From NCBI RefSeq assembly GCF_025354735.1, contig NZ_JANXMI010000038.1:81112-145111 (forward strand): a stretch of 64,000 nt of DNA. Reading direction: 5' to 3'. This document shows, in pieces, positions 1 through 9,999 of the stretch (positions are counted from its first letter, which is position 1; every line of letters begins with the position of its first letter). The translations under genes and the position numbers were made by a program. The notes below the pieces were generated by a model, which ran no database searches, had not been told where the DNA came from, and saw only the letters and a list, made by a program, of their open reading frames with translations. The stretch comes from Rugamonas sp. (lineage in GTDB: Bacteria > Pseudomonadota > Gammaproteobacteria > Burkholderiales > Burkholderiaceae_D).

Positions 1-912
1 GACAGCGTGCAGCGATGTGCCGTAGATCAGCAGCAGGGTGTGAGTCGAATCCAGCGTGATCGCACGGATCCAGGTACCGCCACTGCCGCCGCATGCTGAG
101 GCCAGGGTGACCGAGCCAAGTGCGAGCGTGCCCACCGGTTGGAGGCCGCTGACGGCCCATGAGCCGGCCAAGGTTGAGTTGTCCAGCAGCCCCACCAGAG
201 CGGTCGTGAAAGGCTGCAAGAAACCGAGGTTTGCCCCGGTCTTGTTTTGAATCTGGATGTCGTAACCGGAGGACCCGTTATTTTTGATCTGCTGCTGATA
301 GGGGCCGACCAGCAGCGTCGTGGCGTCAGGCTCGACAACGGCGAGGCCCGACAGGCCGGGATCCAGCGACAGCAGGTGGGGGCTGGCGTTCGTCAGCACC
401 AAGTTGGCGGACATACCAGAGGTATACGAACCACCGAGGCTGCCCGGCACGTAGGCGGGGCCGGACACGCTCACCGTCCAGGCCGCGCTGGTGCCCGAAC
501 CTTGGGTCATCGTGACGCTGATCGTCAGGTCGCCAGTGGTGGAATTGTAGGCCGTGATGTCGCCAAACATCCAGTTCGATGCCGACGCCGTGATAGCCGC
601 TTTGACGCTGGCGCCAACGGCGAAAGACTTACCAGTCTGCACATTGAGCGTGACAGATCCAGTTGCGATCGGCGCGCTCGTTGTACTGGAGGCGCTCGTG
701 CCCGGCGCCGACAGCGCCGTGGCGGCGGCGGCGGCGGCGGCCGTCGACGAAGCGGCGGCCCCTTGCGATGCAATTAGGCCGATATTGACGTCATGCATCA
801 CGTCGCTCAGCATAGGTAATAATCGCGTCTGGAAGCCGCCGTTGCCCATGCCCGTGCTCGGGTCATCGTCGTCCGTGTACGTGTCGCCATTTGCGATGAC
901 GGTAGTGGTCAT
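1..912 (-). CDS. Putative tail tip/fibre protein, N-terminal part (cut by window edge)
   Basis: An open frame runs from an ATG at 910-912 to the window edge without a stop, at least 304 residues, so only the N-terminal part is visible. It starts with an acidic, Thr-rich head, then an Ala/Thr/Ser-rich low-complexity stretch (about residues 60-80), followed by small beta-type sequence rich in Gly, Ser and Thr. The start overlaps the stop of the upstream tail gene as ATGA, so translation is probably coupled. Its place after the tape measure and two tail proteins suggests a tail tip or fibre component. No domain is recognised, so the function is inferred from position. Confidence 0.7.
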   Translation of the reverse strand, partial: MTTTVIANGDTYTDDDDPSTGMGNGGFQTRLLPMLSDVMHDVNIGLIASQGAAASSTAAAAAAATALSAPGTSASSTTSAPIATGSVTLNVQTGKSFAVGASVKAAITASASNWMFGDITAYNSTTGDLTISVTMTQGSGTSAAWTVSVSGPAYVPGSLGGSYTSGMSANLVLTNASPHLLSLDPGLSGLAVVEPDATTLLVGPYQQQIKNNGSSGYDIQIQNKTGANLGFLQPFTTALVGLLDNSTLAGSWAVSGLQPVGTLALGSVTLASACGGSGGTWIRAITLDSTHTLLLIYGTSLHAV

Positions 913-1766
913 TGAAGTTCCTTGATCTCGTAGGCTTTGGTGGTGGTATTGAATACGGGGAGTTGCAGCGGATTGAGCACTTGGAAGCGGCCAAGGTATT
1001 GGCGGCGCTGCGCGTGGACGGTATCATCGGGGTCGTGGACCCAAAACACTTCCTGATCGATGCCTGCCTGGCGATCCATATCAAAGGCAGATGCGAAGCC
1101 CTCGTCTTCGCTCATGTAGTCGATCGTGAATTTCGTCACGCGGTACGGCACGCGGCGACCAAAGTATTCGGCGCCGCCGAGCGCGGCCTGCACGTCGGTC
1201 TTGGTTTCCCATCCAATCGACAGGCCGAACGATGGATTCGTGGCCGGCTGCCACGCTGGACCGATGAAGACGCGGCCGGCTTGGATGAAACCTGCCGGAT
1301 TCCCGCCGTCGTCGATTTCAAGGCGCCAATATTGAGCGACTACCGTCTGCGGCAGGATGACCGTGAGCGTCGCGTATTGGCCCGCCAACTGGTCGAGGCT
1401 GTTGCGACCAGACCACCAGCGGGAGTCCTCCCATGGCAAGGTGCCGTACGGGTAGATGGCAGGCCACACGCGCACCCAGCCGGTATCGAACAGCGTCGTT
1501 GCATAGCCAGGGTCGTTGCTGCAGCGAAGGCGATATTTCCCGTAGATCGTGATGTTGTGATTTGGTAGCGCGAAGACCCGTGCGGATACCTGTTTCGGGA
1601 ATGCGATATCGAAACGCGTGCTGCTCAAGTTCAGATTGGTGCTGCGCGCAACCTCCCCTAGCGAGCGAGTTTGAAGGTTAGCCAGCGGAAGCGTTGCGAC
1701 GAACGAGCCGCCAGTGATGGCGGCCGTGTCAATTCGGTTAGGAAAACCGATCATGCAATTTGCCAT
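909..1766 (-). CDS. Phage tail component, conserved in beta-proteobacterial siphoviruses
   Basis: A 285-residue protein rich in Trp, Tyr and beta-prone segments, lacking signal or membrane segments. It is the second gene after the tape measure, where siphoviruses usually encode distal tail or baseplate-like proteins. Its ATG (1764-1766) follows the previous stop by one base, and its own stop overlaps the next start as ATGA. No catalytic motif is seen. The role as a structural part of the tail tip is inferred from gene order and composition. Confidence 0.75.
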   Translation of the reverse strand: MANCMIGFPNRIDTAAITGGSFVATLPLANLQTRSLGEVARSTNLNLSSTRFDIAFPKQVSARVFALPNHNITIYGKYRLRCSNDPGYATTLFDTGWVRVWPAIYPYGTLPWEDSRWWSGRNSLDQLAGQYATLTVILPQTVVAQYWRLEIDDGGNPAGFIQAGRVFIGPAWQPATNPSFGLSIGWETKTDVQAALGGAEYFGRRVPYRVTKFTIDYMSEDEGFASAFDMDRQAGIDQEVFWVHDPDDTVHAQRRQYLGRFQVLNPLQLPVFNTTTKAYEIKELQ

Positions 1767-1767
1767 C

Positions 1768-3336
1768 TTATCCCCAGACAGTCAGAATGATTTGGCGGGT
1801 GGCCAGCTGATATGTGATGCCGATCAGACGGAACAATTTCCCGCCATTGAGTCCAAAACGGTTGACCGTCAACTGGATGACGTCGAGGAAAACCAGCGGC
1901 GTTGCCGGCATCTGGTCGACTGAGATCGGCACGTCAAAGATGTCGCGGCGGACCTTTTGCAGAGCCAGCTGTCGCGATGCCTCAGTGGTGGCCGCAGCCT
2001 GGTCGACGAGCAGGCCGTCGACAACGATCTCGGTGGCCAGTTTGAATTGCTGCTTGATCGTCGCGTCCAACTGAATGGCGGTCGCGTTCGGGAGCGCCAG
2101 ACGGCTTACCGTTGCCGCCGGCACTGAACCGGCGAGATCGGTCTGTACCGTCCAGATTTTTGCGTAGTTGGTCGTGACCTTCCAGGCTGGAATATTGCTG
2201 TCGCGCGCGGCGCGGCGCTCGATGTTCTCGCTGAAGTCGTAATCAAACAAGCTCAGCTTTGGCACGCCTGAAGGATTCGTCAGCACGCCCATGCGGAGCA
2301 CGCCGGCCGGGTCGAAGCCGTACCATGCGCCGATGCTGGCCGAGACCTGATCCATGACCGACTGGAACGTCGTAGTGCCGTCGATGAACACGCCGACGGT
2401 GGCGCTGTTGATTGCGTCCATCGCGGCGACGTCGGTAGAAGATATCTCGACCGAAGTAAGGCCGGCAGCGACTCCGAGAAGCGCGAGGATCTGCGCGACA
2501 GTGCGCTTGGCGATGGTGGCGCCCTGCACTACGTCGGCCGTGACCGTCCCAGCAGGTTGCGATCCGGTTTGAAAATAGCCTAGCGCCAGGCAGGTATTAT
2601 AAGTACCTGCCGTGGGGCCGCTGAACTGCAAGGAATCGACGGTCGCATAGTCTGCGCCGAACGTAAGCAGTGAGCCGCGGTCATAGACAGCATTGATCGC
2701 CGAGACCGGCCCATCGCTCACCTGATAAGTGAAGAACGACGTGTTGACCAACTTCGGCGAGATCGAGAACACGCTGCCGAAAATCTTCGGCTTGACCTGT
2801 CCCATCAAGTCGGCCGGTACACCCTCGACTCCGCGCGGCAGCGCGTTGTTACCGAGATAGGTATTGGTCAGCACCGGCTGCGTAAACATGAACTGCTTGT
2901 CGCGCAGCTTCAGGATCAACGTCTTCCAGTTCGCGTCGATGTTCTCGATTGTTCCCGAGAACAGCAACTTGAAGCCGGCCGGGTATGCGGCGCCGGGCTG
3001 GCCATTGCGAATCACCACTGGGCGACCATCGAAACCGTAATTCAACCAGCTATCGAATTGACCATCGGTGTTCGCCAGCGATATCTCGCCGACCTGCAGC
3101 TGGCCCTCGCCGCCGGTCGTGCCACCGCCGGAACTACCGCCGCCGGCCAATGGCGTCGTCGTCGACAGGTTCGCGTAAGCACTCACACCCAAGCTACCAG
3201 GATCGAGCAAGGCTGGCACGAATGAAATGTGCGCCGGCGTGTCGGCCGGACCAGTGGTGAAAGCGCCCTCGCTCACATAAAAGGTGCGCAGAGTGCCCGC
3301 CGCGTCGATAGCGGCCGTCAATTCAAGGACGATCAT
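1768..3336 (-). CDS. Phage tail protein, hub/baseplate-like
   Basis: A 522-residue protein encoded directly after the tape measure gene, with ATGA overlap (start 3334-3336, tape measure stop 3333-3335). Near residues 65-80 there is a short Gly/Ser-rich linker. The rest looks like a mixed beta protein, as expected for tail hub proteins. No enzymatic motif is visible. Position between tape measure and fibre genes supports a role in the tail tip that contacts the tape measure C-terminus. The precise family cannot be stated from the sequence alone. Confidence 0.75.
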   Translation of the reverse strand: MIVLELTAAIDAAGTLRTFYVSEGAFTTGPADTPAHISFVPALLDPGSLGVSAYANLSTTTPLAGGGSSGGGTTGGEGQLQVGEISLANTDGQFDSWLNYGFDGRPVVIRNGQPGAAYPAGFKLLFSGTIENIDANWKTLILKLRDKQFMFTQPVLTNTYLGNNALPRGVEGVPADLMGQVKPKIFGSVFSISPKLVNTSFFTYQVSDGPVSAINAVYDRGSLLTFGADYATVDSLQFSGPTAGTYNTCLALGYFQTGSQPAGTVTADVVQGATIAKRTVAQILALLGVAAGLTSVEISSTDVAAMDAINSATVGVFIDGTTTFQSVMDQVSASIGAWYGFDPAGVLRMGVLTNPSGVPKLSLFDYDFSENIERRAARDSNIPAWKVTTNYAKIWTVQTDLAGSVPAATVSRLALPNATAIQLDATIKQQFKLATEIVVDGLLVDQAAATTEASRQLALQKVRRDIFDVPISVDQMPATPLVFLDVIQLTVNRFGLNGGKLFRLIGITYQLATRQIILTVWG

Positions 3337-6300
3337 TGGCGCACCCGCATTGCGCGATCGATCTTTGCCTGCGCAGTCAACATGGCATCGCCCTGCTCCG
3401 CCATTTGGGCCGCCAAGGCCGCGATTTGGATCTTGTCGGCCTTCGAGCTTTCGAGCAGTTGGCTCAGAAGCTTGACGACAGCGGGATCGGTCGCTGACGA
3501 CTTCGGCGTGAACATGCCGGCCGTCTGCGCGGCAGGATAAACCTGAGCTGGCTGCGCGAAGTCGATGAGCTCGGGACCATTCTCACCGACCAGCGATGGT
3601 CCGCTGGCCGTACCGCCGTTTGCGTGCGAATGCATCGCCAAATATTCAGGAGAGTTCATGAAGTACTGCGCCAAGCTAGCCGTACTGGCGCCGCCGTTGA
3701 TGGCATTCTCATAAAAGGCCAGGCCGTCAGCATCTGGTGCGCGGTTGAGATATTGCTGATACAGCGACGTAATGACGCTGTCCTCGGCGCCCTTCGACGG
3801 TAACCCGGTCGGCGCCGTGCCGGCCTTCGTTGCAGCGGCCGTTTGCACCGCCGTGCTTAAGTCGAGAATGGCCTGCTGCAGTTTGGCGAAACCATCGTCC
3901 AGGGTGGTATTAATGGTGATCAGACCCGTTACCTGTGCCGTCATCTTGTCGAGCTGCTGCTGCTCGACATCGATCTGCTGGCCGGTGGCGTTATAGAGGC
4001 GCGTCAGGTCGCCCTGCACTTTCGCTGCATCAGCGGCGTATTGCGCATTCGTCGCGTTATAGGCCTTGTCGGCCGTCAGGTAAGCCGTCGCCACCTGGCT
4101 GAGCTGGCCCTGCGCCGTCGTGTCGCCACCATTCGCTGCAGCGAGCGTCGAATCGTAGGTCGCCTTTGCCGCCGCCAGCTTGGCCGCCGGCGACAGCGTC
4201 GACAGATCGCCCTGCGTAAGCGAGGTTTTCAGGTCAGTGATATTTTGCTGGAACGACTTCAGGCCATTGATTACGCCTTGCATCGCACTCTCTTGGCTTT
4301 GATAGGCGGACGTCAGCGCATTCTGCTTGGAGGTGACATCAGCGGCTGCTTGCGCGGCCCACAGCTGCTTGGTCAGATCCTGCATGGCTGGGCTCAGCAG
4401 TTGCAGGGCAGCAAGGTGTTGCTGTTCCAGAACAGCTGCCGCGCCGGCTGCGTTACCCGTTGCGGCGTACAGTTGAGCCTGGAGGGATAGCATATTATTC
4501 GAGGCGGTCGCGGCCGCCTGCGCATTCCAGGTGGCCTGAGTTGCAGCGGCGAGTGCCGGCGAGAGGCCGGCAAGTGCTGCAGCGTGCTGCTGTTGAAGGA
4601 CGGCGGCCGCGCCGGCTGCGTCGCCCGTGGCGGCGTAGAGTTGGCCTTGCTGGTCAAGAATTGCGCTGGCTTCGGCGGTGGCTTTCGACTGGGCGTCAGC
4701 GGCAGCTTGCGCGGCCCACAGTTGCTGCGTCAGCGCCGCCGTCGCCGGCGAAAGACTTTGCAGGGCAATCAGGTGCTGCTTTTGGAGGACCGTCGCTGCG
4801 CCGGCCGCATCGCCAGTCGCAGCATAAATCTGCGATTGCAGATCCAGCTGGTTGTTCATGTCGGTCATGTCGCCGTAGGCCTGAACAAATGCCGGCGCCA
4901 GTTGCATGAGCGAAGCGTAGGTTTGCTGACCCGACAGCGTCGTCAAGTTCAGGCTATCGACGATCTTCTCAAAGCCCGCCTTGGTATCAACCCCGGTATA
5001 GCCCAGTGACGCCATCGCTTTATCGACGGCTGTGACCACTGGCGCCAATTGCTGAGCTTGCGACTGGAAGTTCTGGACGTAGAACGTGGTGTTGGTATTA
5101 AGCTGGCTCAAGCCGCCCGACAGCGTAATCAGCTGCGCGCGCGTTGCCTCCGATGCTAGGCCGACGGCTCCGAACGCTGTCGTGGCATCCTTCCCCATCG
5201 ATTCGGCCACGGCATTCGTGCTGGTAAATTCAGAAGTCACGCGCGCCAGCGCCGCGCTAGTTGCCTCGGTGGGCTGCTTCAATGCTGCCAGATCTTCAAG
5301 CGTGACCTGCGCGCCGAAGACGGCCACGCTGGACGTTTGCAGCGCGGTACGGAATTTAAGCAGTTGCTCGACCTCCGTGGCCAACTGGTCTTGCGTGCCG
5401 ACGAAACCGGCTTCGAGCTTGGACAGACCGGGTTGCACGGCGTCGAGAATCGTGTTGATGTGGTCCTTGAAGACCGCATCCAACTGTCCGCTGGCGTTCT
5501 GGTCCGTGCCTTCAGCGCCAAGGCTTGCGGTCGTGTAGACGTGCCCTTGCAGCGCGCCTTTCACATTCGCTTTCTCGCCGGTGGTCAACAGGCTTGCAAT
5601 GGCATCATCCGAGGTCGCCACGTTCGTCATCAGCGAGGTGACCGCCGCCGAATCCGCCGGCGACCAGAAGCTGGCGGACACGCCGAACGTGCCAAGCGCC
5701 GATGTCGCACCAGCGCCGTTCGCGCCAGGGCTGCCGGCTGCCGAGTTCAAATACGCCGTGCCGCTCTGTCCCTGATTACCACGCCCATTGATGTTGATGT
5801 TTCCGGGCGTGTTGTCGTCGGCGAAGGTCAGGCCGGTGTTTTGCTCGGGTCCGGCGCCGCCCATAAGGAAGCTGCCGATCAGGATAGCGGCAGCAGCAAC
5901 CCAGCCGTAAGGACCCATTGTCGAGGCATCGGCTGCGGCGGCATCAGCGCCGCCTTCCGCTGCACCGCCGGCAAGAGCGGCGCCACCTTCCGCAGCGCCT
6001 CCAGCAAGTACAGCGCCGCCGGCGGCCTCCCCACCAGCCACGCCGGCGGCGGCTGCCTCACCACCCAACGTCGCAGCCGAGCCGGCGGCCGCCGAGCTAC
6101 CAACTGTCGCAGCTCCCGTCGACCAACCTTGTGACGCGATCAGCGCACCGAGAGAATCGCCGCCGGACAAGCCCACAATATTCGCCGCCGCCACCGAAGT
6201 CGGAGCGACCGCCGTGGTACCAGCCAACCAGGCGCCAATGCTCCCCGAGCCTGTCGCGGTTAGCGCAGCATACGCCGACTTCGCAGTGTTCGCGGCGCTG

Positions 6301-9113
6301 ATTAGGCTACTGATTCCGCCGAGGGTCGAGCCAGCTGATGCGCTCGCCTGCGGTGCGGAAGGATTCAGAATCGATGCGACGGTACTGGCAATTGGCTGCA
6401 GGATCGGCTGCAGGACCATTTTCGCGAAAGCCGTCTCCATGTCGGTGACGAGCTTCTTCCAGCCCTTGCCGCCGCCGTCGATGATCGCCGACGTGAGGTC
6501 GCTGGAAATTTCGGTCGAGACGTGTTTCCAGGCGTCGGATGCTTTTTTTGCGGCATCCGCGTTGGCCTGAGTTACGGCGTTCGATGCCATGACCGTGCCG
6601 AGCTGCTGCTGGGCCGCGATCTGGGCAAGAAGGTCTACATAAATTTTTTCGTAAATGGCATGTACATCGCTCAAAGGGTCGATCTGATCGAGAATCGCAT
6701 TCAGTTCCTTTGCCTGCTCTTGAAGAGCGACCTCCCCTTGATCGGCTTGTGACGCTTTCAGCTGGTCAACTTGCTCCTTGGTTTTGCCGATTTCCAGGCC
6801 GCGCTGCTGTTCTTTGGCGATCTGGTCAGTGATGCTCTGGAGGTTGGTATCGTCAGCCTTCTGGATGGCGTCCATCATCGCTTGGTTGTCGGCGTGGTTG
6901 TCGACCGTTACCGCGTTGGCGCCCTGCTGCAAGGCCACTTTGATTTCATCCTTCAACTGCCCCATGCGGTCAATGTGATCCTGTTTCTGCTGTGCCGTGA
7001 GCCCTGCCATACCGGCGAGACGCGCTTGGTCGGCCGCTTTCGACTCCAGATCATTGACCTTGATGTTGGTGGCCTGCTCGTCGTACTGCTGCTTTGAAAT
7101 CTGGCCCAGCTTCTGCATCGTCGCAATCTGGTCGAGTGCCGCGCTCGATCCAATGTTGTTGAGCGCCTCCTGATTGCTGATCTGCTCCGAGGTAGCTGCG
7201 CGCTGGTCGGCGCTGAGGCCGGCGTAGGCGGCTTGCAATTGCTTGGCCAACTCAATGCCGCGCTGCGTTTTCTCGTCGGAGTCAGGCGCTGATTTCAGCA
7301 CTGTCTGCTCATCTTTGATGTTTTGGATCTGTGTCAACTGGGATTTGTTGACCTCCTTGATCGCAGCGTTTTTCTTGTCAGCAACCACTTGCGCTGCGGC
7401 GCCTTCCGCCACAGTGGCTGCCGTCGATTCTTTTTGCGTCTTGATGTAGTTTGCAAGGTCGGCCTCATCTGCCTTCGTATCGAAGCCGTCCGCCTTGCGC
7501 TCGTCGATATGATCCTGCAGCGCATTGACGGTTTTCTCATACGGGCTCATCGTTCCCGACAGATTTTTTTTCAGCTGGTCCCATACACGCGACAAGGACG
7601 CTGCCAACGTGTTGTTGGCAGCGGCCAGATCTGTAGTATTTTTTGTTTGATCCGGCAAAAATGCGCTCAACTTTTGGGCCAGCTCCAGCTGGGCCTGCTG
7701 CTTCTGGCCGAGATTCACCAGCGTAGCAATATGGTCGATATCGGCCTGAGTCAGGAAGTGCATCGACTTGTTCAGCTCCTCCGCCCCTTGCAATGGATCC
7801 GCGAACAAGCTCACGAGCACCGGCGCAATATCACCGATATCCTGCTTGGTCGATTTGGCGAAATTGTTGGCGAGTCCAGCCACCACGCCCAATGCCTGGC
7901 CTCCGATTTGCCCGGACGACACAAGCGCAGTGACGATCTGTTCGGACATGCCGATGGTGACCTGGCCTGTTTTCGTCAACTCCTGTTCGAGTAAGACAAT
8001 GCTTTCGCGTGTTTGACCCGAGTAGTTGTTCGTCGCCAGCATGGCGTTGTTCAGGTTTGCGAAATCTTGCTGGCCTGCGGACAGTGTTGCGGCGGCGGCG
8101 CCAATGGCCACGACCCCCAACGTAATTGGATTGAGCAGCAACTCCAAAGCGTTCGCGCGCTGCGCAAGAAGCAGGAAGCTGCCCGGCATACGCGAGAAAT
8201 TTCCGCTCAGCGCCTCCCGGCCCAACACGATCAGCTCGCGCGTCGCGCCGGCCGAAGCAAGCGAGAATCCGGATGCGGATTTGCCGGATTTTTCAAAGCC
8301 ATCGACGCCGGCCGTCTCCATCAGCTTGCCGGTCTTGCTGATCTCGTCTTCGAGTCCCTGAAATGCTTTGATAGCAGCCGGCGACACCGAATTGCCCATC
8401 GATTTTTGTAAATTGGCCAGGTCGGACTGCAACGAGCGCATCTTCGTGCCGAGAGGGTCGTACTTGTCGAGGATTTTTTGCGTGTCAGCCGACAGCGCGA
8501 CGGCAGCGCCGCCAGCGCCCTTCATCGATGCATCGACGCCGGCCATGTTCTGCTGCCAGTTGCGTGACGCAGCGGTGTTTTGCGCGATGGAGTTACCCAA
8601 GCGGGTTTGCGCCGCCGTGCCTACGTTGGCGGCCACAGCCACCTCCTCGATGGCAGCCGCTTCAGCCTGCGATGCTGCGACCATGTCTCGGATGCGGGCG
8701 GTAGCCGATGCTTCCGCGTCCGCAAGTTGCGTGATAGCGGCAGCCTGCGCGCGAGTGGCGCTGGATCCGACGTCAAACGAGCTAGTTATAGCCTCTTGAG
8801 CGCTGCGCATGGCGTTGAGGCGCGCTACCAAGGCGTCCGCCTCAGAGCCAACGCCGTTCAAGGTCGCCTTATGCAGCAACAGCTCCTGACTCGTCATGCC
8901 GAACGTGGCGATTTCATCCTGCAACGATTTAATAAGGCGAGCGCCTGCATCGGTTGCTTGGGCCGTACCAGCAGTGACACCGGCCCAGGAATTGATTATT
9001 GTCTGCGCCGAGCTTTGCACCGCGCCGGCGGCTTCGCTCATATTCGCTTTCAAGCCATCCGTGTTCGCAGATAGATTGATGACGAGCTGGCCGGCTGTTA
9101 CGGTACTTGGCAT
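3333..9113 (-). CDS. Tail tape measure protein with C-terminal DUF4214-like segment
   Basis: A 1926-residue protein, the longest in the window. It would set tail length and help DNA entry. The N-terminus has the usual tape measure start (coiled coil, Ala/Gln/Asp-rich helices to about residue 900). An Ala/Gly-rich stretch with one hydrophobic segment lies around residues 1030-1085. About residues 1418-1590 hold three roughly 57-residue repeats built on the motif LYAATG(D/N)AAGAA. Around residues 1780-1830 there is a YQQYLNRAPD... segment resembling DUF4214, followed by the GENGPELI motif common near tape measure C-termini. The ATG at 9113 has AGGAAAATCTC just upstream. It is downstream of the frameshifted chaperone, as expected. 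Confidence 0.95.
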   Translation of the reverse strand: MPSTVTAGQLVINLSANTDGLKANMSEAAGAVQSSAQTIINSWAGVTAGTAQATDAGARLIKSLQDEIATFGMTSQELLLHKATLNGVGSEADALVARLNAMRSAQEAITSSFDVGSSATRAQAAAITQLADAEASATARIRDMVAASQAEAAAIEEVAVAANVGTAAQTRLGNSIAQNTAASRNWQQNMAGVDASMKGAGGAAVALSADTQKILDKYDPLGTKMRSLQSDLANLQKSMGNSVSPAAIKAFQGLEDEISKTGKLMETAGVDGFEKSGKSASGFSLASAGATRELIVLGREALSGNFSRMPGSFLLLAQRANALELLLNPITLGVVAIGAAAATLSAGQQDFANLNNAMLATNNYSGQTRESIVLLEQELTKTGQVTIGMSEQIVTALVSSGQIGGQALGVVAGLANNFAKSTKQDIGDIAPVLVSLFADPLQGAEELNKSMHFLTQADIDHIATLVNLGQKQQAQLELAQKLSAFLPDQTKNTTDLAAANNTLAASLSRVWDQLKKNLSGTMSPYEKTVNALQDHIDERKADGFDTKADEADLANYIKTQKESTAATVAEGAAAQVVADKKNAAIKEVNKSQLTQIQNIKDEQTVLKSAPDSDEKTQRGIELAKQLQAAYAGLSADQRAATSEQISNQEALNNIGSSAALDQIATMQKLGQISKQQYDEQATNIKVNDLESKAADQARLAGMAGLTAQQKQDHIDRMGQLKDEIKVALQQGANAVTVDNHADNQAMMDAIQKADDTNLQSITDQIAKEQQRGLEIGKTKEQVDQLKASQADQGEVALQEQAKELNAILDQIDPLSDVHAIYEKIYVDLLAQIAAQQQLGTVMASNAVTQANADAAKKASDAWKHVSTEISSDLTSAIIDGGGKGWKKLVTDMETAFAKMVLQPILQPIASTVASILNPSAPQASASAGSTLGGISSLISAANTAKSAYAALTATGSGSIGAWLAGTTAVAPTSVAAANIVGLSGGDSLGALIASQGWSTGAATVGSSAAAGSAATLGGEAAAAGVAGGEAAGGAVLAGGAAEGGAALAGGAAEGGADAAAADASTMGPYGWVAAAAILIGSFLMGGAGPEQNTGLTFADDNTPGNININGRGNQGQSGTAYLNSAAGSPGANGAGATSALGTFGVSASFWSPADSAAVTSLMTNVATSDDAIASLLTTGEKANVKGALQGHVYTTASLGAEGTDQNASGQLDAVFKDHINTILDAVQPGLSKLEAGFVGTQDQLATEVEQLLKFRTALQTSSVAVFGAQVTLEDLAALKQPTEATSAALARVTSEFTSTNAVAESMGKDATTAFGAVGLASEATRAQLITLSGGLSQLNTNTTFYVQNFQSQAQQLAPVVTAVDKAMASLGYTGVDTKAGFEKIVDSLNLTTLSGQQTYASLMQLAPAFVQAYGDMTDMNNQLDLQSQIYAATGDAAGAATVLQKQHLIALQSLSPATAALTQQLWAAQAAADAQSKATAEASAILDQQGQLYAATGDAAGAAAVLQQQHAAALAGLSPALAAATQATWNAQAAATASNNMLSLQAQLYAATGNAAGAAAVLEQQHLAALQLLSPAMQDLTKQLWAAQAAADVTSKQNALTSAYQSQESAMQGVINGLKSFQQNITDLKTSLTQGDLSTLSPAAKLAAAKATYDSTLAAANGGDTTAQGQLSQVATAYLTADKAYNATNAQYAADAAKVQGDLTRLYNATGQQIDVEQQQLDKMTAQVTGLITINTTLDDGFAKLQQAILDLSTAVQTAAATKAGTAPTGLPSKGAEDSVITSLYQQYLNRAPDADGLAFYENAINGGASTASLAQYFMNSPEYLAMHSHANGGTASGPSLVGENGPELIDFAQPAQVYPAAQTAGMFTPKSSATDPAVVKLLSQLLESSKADKIQIAALAAQMAEQGDAMLTAQAKIDRAMRVRQ

Positions 9114-9131
9114 GAGATTTTCCTAACGTCT

Positions 9132-9895
9132 CTATTCAGAGACCTTGTTGGGGTTATTCCAGACTGCGAGCGACGCACGCTCCATGGACTGGACGTCGAC
9201 GATGATGTCGCGCCTGTTTTTTTTCTTGATACCGACAGCCTCAAAGGCGATCGGGAAAGCGCCGTATTCGAGGCCTTCCCTCCGCGACGTCATGCCGCCA
9301 GTCCAGCGCCATTGCGTGGCCATTGATAGAAATACCAATAAGGCTTTCCAGTTCTCTTGGTAGACCTCGAATTTCTGGGGCTCGCTGTCGGCGATATCGA
9401 CCCAGCCCTCTGCATCACCGATATCGATGCCGAAGGCTGCAAGGTCGCTGACAGCCGCTGCGCCATCATCTTTACCGCCGCGCGCCCAAAACGCGGCGGC
9501 ATCTTTCAGTTTTTTGCGCGTGCGCCCGTCGCGATCTCGTTCAGGGCAGTATTGAGTGCGCGCAGCAAGGCGAAGCCGTTTGGTCCGCGCGCGCCGGCCA
9601 GCAGGTTTTCGCGAGTGAACTCGATGGGCTGCTTGTCCTCGTCGACGACGGATTTCCAGCCGGTCATCATCTTCATGATGTTGTCGACGGAGGCGGCTTT
9701 CCAGGCGTTCGGGCCTGGCGTCGAGTCCTCCGTAGGGATCGCAGCGTCGGCGATCAGCGCCTCGCGCTCGTCATCACTGAGGCGCTTGAAAATGCCAGAG
9801 AATTCGAATTGGGTAATCTTGCCGTTGTTGGTCGGAACATCGACCTTGACCGGCCAGGTGATGGTTTTATCTGCTTCGGATTTGAGGATGAACAT
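9132..9895 (-). CDS. Tail assembly chaperone GT-type fusion made by -1 frameshift (DUF1799-like C-terminal part)
   Basis: The downstream frame (stop 9132-9134) encodes about 125 residues resembling the DUF1799 phage family, including a SMATQWRW segment and a C-terminal SMERASLAVW. It has no ATG or GTG. Its first in-frame alternative start (TTG, 9338) would cut the family in half. The upstream frame ends GCA AAA AAC TGA, where A AAA AAC (9509-9515) is a canonical -1 slippery heptamer directly before the stop. A -1 shift continues as CTG AAA GAT and enters the DUF1799 frame, giving a predicted 254-residue product. This is the lambda G/GT arrangement, located just before the tape measure. Confidence 0.85.
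9506..9895 (-). CDS. Tail assembly chaperone, short (G-type) product
   Basis: A 129-residue unshifted product that lies between tail tube and tape measure genes, exactly where siphoviruses encode tail chaperones. It begins MFILKSEADK and ends with the slippery ARAKN before TGA (9506-9508). The protein would bind the tape measure during tail tube assembly and not appear in the virion. The ATG follows AAAGGTAACACC. A terminator-like hairpin lies upstream, between tail tube and this gene, and should lower its expression relative to the tube protein. Confidence 0.88.
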   Translation of the reverse strand: MFILKSEADKTITWPVKVDVPTNNGKITQFEFSGIFKRLSDDEREALIADAAIPTEDSTPGPNAWKAASVDNIMKMMTGWKSVVDEDKQPIEFTRENLLAGARGPNGFALLRALNTALNEIATGARAKN

Positions 9896-9915
9896 GGTGT
9901 TACCTTTCGCGGGAT

Positions 9916-9970
9916 TAAAAACATGCCCGTGTCTGGTCCGCCGGCCCCGCGAAGGGCGGGGCGGACCAGA
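9916..9970 (-). terminator. Hairpin between tail tube and chaperone genes
   Basis: TCTGGTCCG (9932-9940) pairs with CGGACCAGA (9962-9970), and an inner CCCCGC/GCGGGG stem (9945-9950 / 9956-9961) extends it with a four-base bulge. On the minus strand a short T-run follows at about 9916-9920, some 11 bases after the stem. It could act as a partial terminator that keeps tube mRNA high and chaperone mRNA low. Confidence 0.6.
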
Positions 9971-9999
9971 TCGGTGCGAGGGATGGCTTGCGCCAGATA

